A DNA stretch of 64,000 nucleotides from positions 20,395 to 84,394 of the forward strand of contig NZ_JANUXN010000007.1 of NCBI RefSeq assembly GCF_025699485.1, read 5' to 3'. The stretch's first letter is position 1; each line of letters starts with the position of its first letter. The notes under the pieces were generated by a model. The model was not told the DNA's origin. It searched no databases and saw nothing but the letters and a program-made list of their open reading frames with translations. Origin of the DNA: Thauera carbonicopians. GTDB taxonomy: Bacteria; Pseudomonadota; Gammaproteobacteria; Burkholderiales; Rhodocyclaceae. Of the stretch, positions 62,353 through 64,000 are shown in pieces. The translations under genes and the position numbers were made by a program.

Positions 62353-63777
62353 ATGGATGAGTTCGTTCAGGAACTGCAGCGGATCGTCGGCGACCGCCAT
62401 GTGCTCACCGATGCCGAAGACACCGCTCCCTACGTCGTTGATTGGCGTGGCCGCTACAAGGGGGCGGCACGTGCAGTGGTGCTGCCGGCGACGACGCAGG
62501 AGCTTGCCGCGGTGGTGCGCCTGTGTGCCGCGGCGTACGTGCCGATGGTGCCGCAGGGCGGCAATACCGGCTTGTGCGGCGGCGCGACGCCATTGAACGA
62601 CGGGCGTGCGGTGGTGCTGAGCTTGAGGCGGCTCGATCGCATCCGCGCCATCGATGCCGACAACAATACCGTCACGATGGAGGCGGGCTGCACCCTGATG
62701 AGTGTGCAGCAGGCCGCCGCCGCCGCGGATCGGCTGTTCCCGCTGTCGCTCGCGTCCGAGGGAAGCTGCACGATCGGGGGCAATCTGTCGACCAACGCCG
62801 GCGGCGTGCAGGTCCTGCGCTACGGCAACATGCGTGAACTCGTGCTCGGGCTGGAGGTTGTGCTGCCCGATGGCCGCATCTGGGATGGCCTGCGCGGCTT
62901 GCGCAAGGACAACACCGGCTACGATCTGAAGCAGCTTTTCGTCGGTGCGGAAGGGACGCTGGGCCTGATCACCGCCGCGGTGCTGAAGCTGTTTCCGGCG
63001 ATACGCAGCCGCTCGACGGCCTGGATCGCGGTGCCGGACCCGCAGGCGGCGGTCGGTCTGCTCGGCTTGATGCGTGATGCCTGTGGCGACCGGGTGACGG
63101 CTTTCGAACTGGTCGGCCGCAGCGCGCTCGAGCTGGTGCTGGCGCATATCCCGGACATGCGGGCGCCGCTGCCGTTCGAGGCGGAGTGGAGCGTGCTGCT
63201 CGAACTGTCGGACAGTGCCGATATGTCCCTCGATGAGCTACTCGCCCGGGCGCTTGCGCTGGCCGTCGAACGGGGGCTGGCGATCGACGGCGTGATCGCG
63301 GCCAGTCTTGCTCAGGCACATGCCTTGTGGGCCCTGCGCGAGAACATCTCGGAGGCCCAGCGGATCGAGGGCTTCAGCATCAAGCACGATGTTTCCGTGC
63401 CGGTGAGCCGCATCCCGCTGTTCCTCGAACGCGCCCGCATCGCCCTGCGGGCCGTCTGGTCCGATGTGCGCATCGTCGCTTTCGGCCATATCGGCGACGG
63501 CAACCTGCACTACAATCTGTCGAAACCCCAGGCGGCCGACAACCAGGAGTTCATGTCCCGGACGTCCGAAGCGAACCGGATCGTGCACGATCTCGTCGCC
63601 GAACTCGGCGGCTCCATTTCGGCGGAACACGGGCTGGGGCAGCTCAAGCGTGAGCTGCTGCCGCGCTACAAGTCGCCGGTGGAAATCGACATGATGAGGG
63701 CGGTCAAGCAGGCTCTCGACCCGGGCGGCTTGATGAATCCGGGAAAGGTGCTGCCACCTGAAGAAAAGAAGGCTTGA
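62353..63777 (+). CDS. FAD-linked D-2-hydroxyacid dehydrogenase (GlcD/D2HGDH family)
   Basis: A protein of 474 aa. The FAD-binding PCMH domain reads MVPQGGNTGLCGGATPLNDGRAVVLSLRRLDRI, then TIGGNLSTNAGGVQVLRYGNMRELVLGLEVVLPDG. The C-terminal substrate domain has GHIGDGNLHYNLS and HGLGQLKRELL with metal-binding histidines. This layout fits bacterial D-2-hydroxyglutarate or D-lactate dehydrogenases; the exact acid is not decided. The ATG at 62353 has GGAG upstream and is preferred to an in-frame TTG. Confidence 0.9.
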   Translation: MDEFVQELQRIVGDRHVLTDAEDTAPYVVDWRGRYKGAARAVVLPATTQELAAVVRLCAAAYVPMVPQGGNTGLCGGATPLNDGRAVVLSLRRLDRIRAIDADNNTVTMEAGCTLMSVQQAAAAADRLFPLSLASEGSCTIGGNLSTNAGGVQVLRYGNMRELVLGLEVVLPDGRIWDGLRGLRKDNTGYDLKQLFVGAEGTLGLITAAVLKLFPAIRSRSTAWIAVPDPQAAVGLLGLMRDACGDRVTAFELVGRSALELVLAHIPDMRAPLPFEAEWSVLLELSDSADMSLDELLARALALAVERGLAIDGVIAASLAQAHALWALRENISEAQRIEGFSIKHDVSVPVSRIPLFLERARIALRAVWSDVRIVAFGHIGDGNLHYNLSKPQAADNQEFMSRTSEANRIVHDLVAELGGSISAEHGLGQLKRELLPRYKSPVEIDMMRAVKQALDPGGLMNPGKVLPPEEKKA

Positions 63778-63791
63778 AGCTGAAATTGGTG

Positions 63792-63820
63792 TTTACAGAC
63801 CGAAATCTGCATCCTATAAT
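63792..63820 (+). promoter_or_regulatory. Promoter of the tRNA-Ala/tRNA-Glu unit
   Basis: TTTACA (63792-63797), a 17-nt spacer and an exact TATAAT (63815-63820) form a strong sigma70 promoter 18 nt before tRNA-Ala. The GC-rich GCGCTC after the -10 resembles a stringent discriminator. Confidence 0.85.
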
Positions 63821-63837
63821 TCGCGCTCTTCGGTGAC

Positions 63838-63913
<76 letters not shown>

Positions 63914-63940
63914 AACGAAGTGAAGTTTTGCAGCACCGTA

Positions 63941-64000
63941 GTCCCCATCGTCTAGAGGCCTAGGACACCGCCCTTTCACGGCGATAACCGGGGTTCGAAT
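63941..64000 (+). tRNA. tRNA-Glu (anticodon TTC), cut by the window end
   Basis: The sequence begins GTCCCCATCGTCTAGAGG, has the anticodon arm CCGCC-CTTTCAC-GGCG with TTC, and reaches the T loop GTTCGAAT at the window edge. It lies 27 nt after tRNA-Ala in the same transcription unit. Confidence 0.95.

Overview
The window is high-GC, gene-dense chromosomal DNA of a betaproteobacterium. The gene set (class I phaC with two phaB copies and phaR, B12-dependent ribonucleotide reductase, PQQ alcohol dehydrogenase under a sigma54 activator, bamD/rluD/pgeF order, RimO, HtpG behind a textbook sigma32 promoter) fits the Rhodocyclales/Zoogloeaceae (Thauera/Azoarcus type). That placement is inference from gene content, not from a search. 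No rRNA genes, CRISPR arrays, intact insertion sequences or prophage were seen. The window opens inside putA and closes inside a tRNA-Glu gene.

Layout. 1-7.1 kb: proline catabolism (putA, putP), an ornithine-cyclodeaminase/mu-crystallin family enzyme and a divergent XRE-cupin regulator. 7.1-9.2 kb: a lysE/argO-type exporter with its divergent LysR regulator, followed by a gdx (sugE) guanidinium exporter behind a recognisable guanidine-II riboswitch. 9.2-9.9 kb: a small monooxygenase gene and a broken SnoaL-like gene. 10.2-21.4 kb: an island of visibly lower G+C carrying DUF485, an acetate-type symporter, a nitrilase and a complete malonate decarboxylase set (mdcA-C-D-E-G-B-H) with a LysR regulator. 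It ends abruptly in a decapitated cation-efflux gene. 22-25 kb: nrdJ with a putative NrdR box. 25.4-33.3 kb: two almost identical outer-membrane protein genes flanking a divergent sigma54 activator, then a PQQ/heme alcohol dehydrogenase and an aldehyde dehydrogenase. 33.3-41.8 kb: housekeeping and signalling genes (HDOD, nuclease-like, DUF2189, hydrolase, ydcH, greB, chemoreceptor, htpG). 41.9-44.2 kb: a TIR/receiver fusion divergent from ppk2. 44.4-49.1 kb: a complete branched-chain-amide-type ABC importer. 49.1-55.5 kb: ClC channel, marR, nadE, an SMR pump, bamD, rluD, pgeF and a small membrane protein. 55.6-59.9 kb: polyhydroxyalkanoate genes phaC-phaB-phaB-phaR. 60-64 kb: rimO, a patatin-like lipase, an FAD-linked 2-hydroxyacid dehydrogenase, tRNA-Ala and part of tRNA-Glu.

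How the parts work together. The most interesting unit is the island. A nitrilase with an intact Glu-Lys-Cys triad sits in line with all the genes needed to make and run biotin-independent malonate decarboxylase. Its dedicated mdcL/mdcM transporter is missing, and an ActP-like symporter plus DUF485 partner lies in its place. A nitrilase acting on cyanoacetate would release malonate, so the module may be a cyanoacetate/malononitrile pathway (inference). The 25-33 kb region reads as an alcohol-oxidation regulon: the activator, sigma54 promoter elements and a shared upstream motif sit in front of both outer-membrane genes, and the second copy leads into the PQQ dehydrogenase and aldehyde dehydrogenase. 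Acetyl-CoA from these routes could feed the PHA genes.
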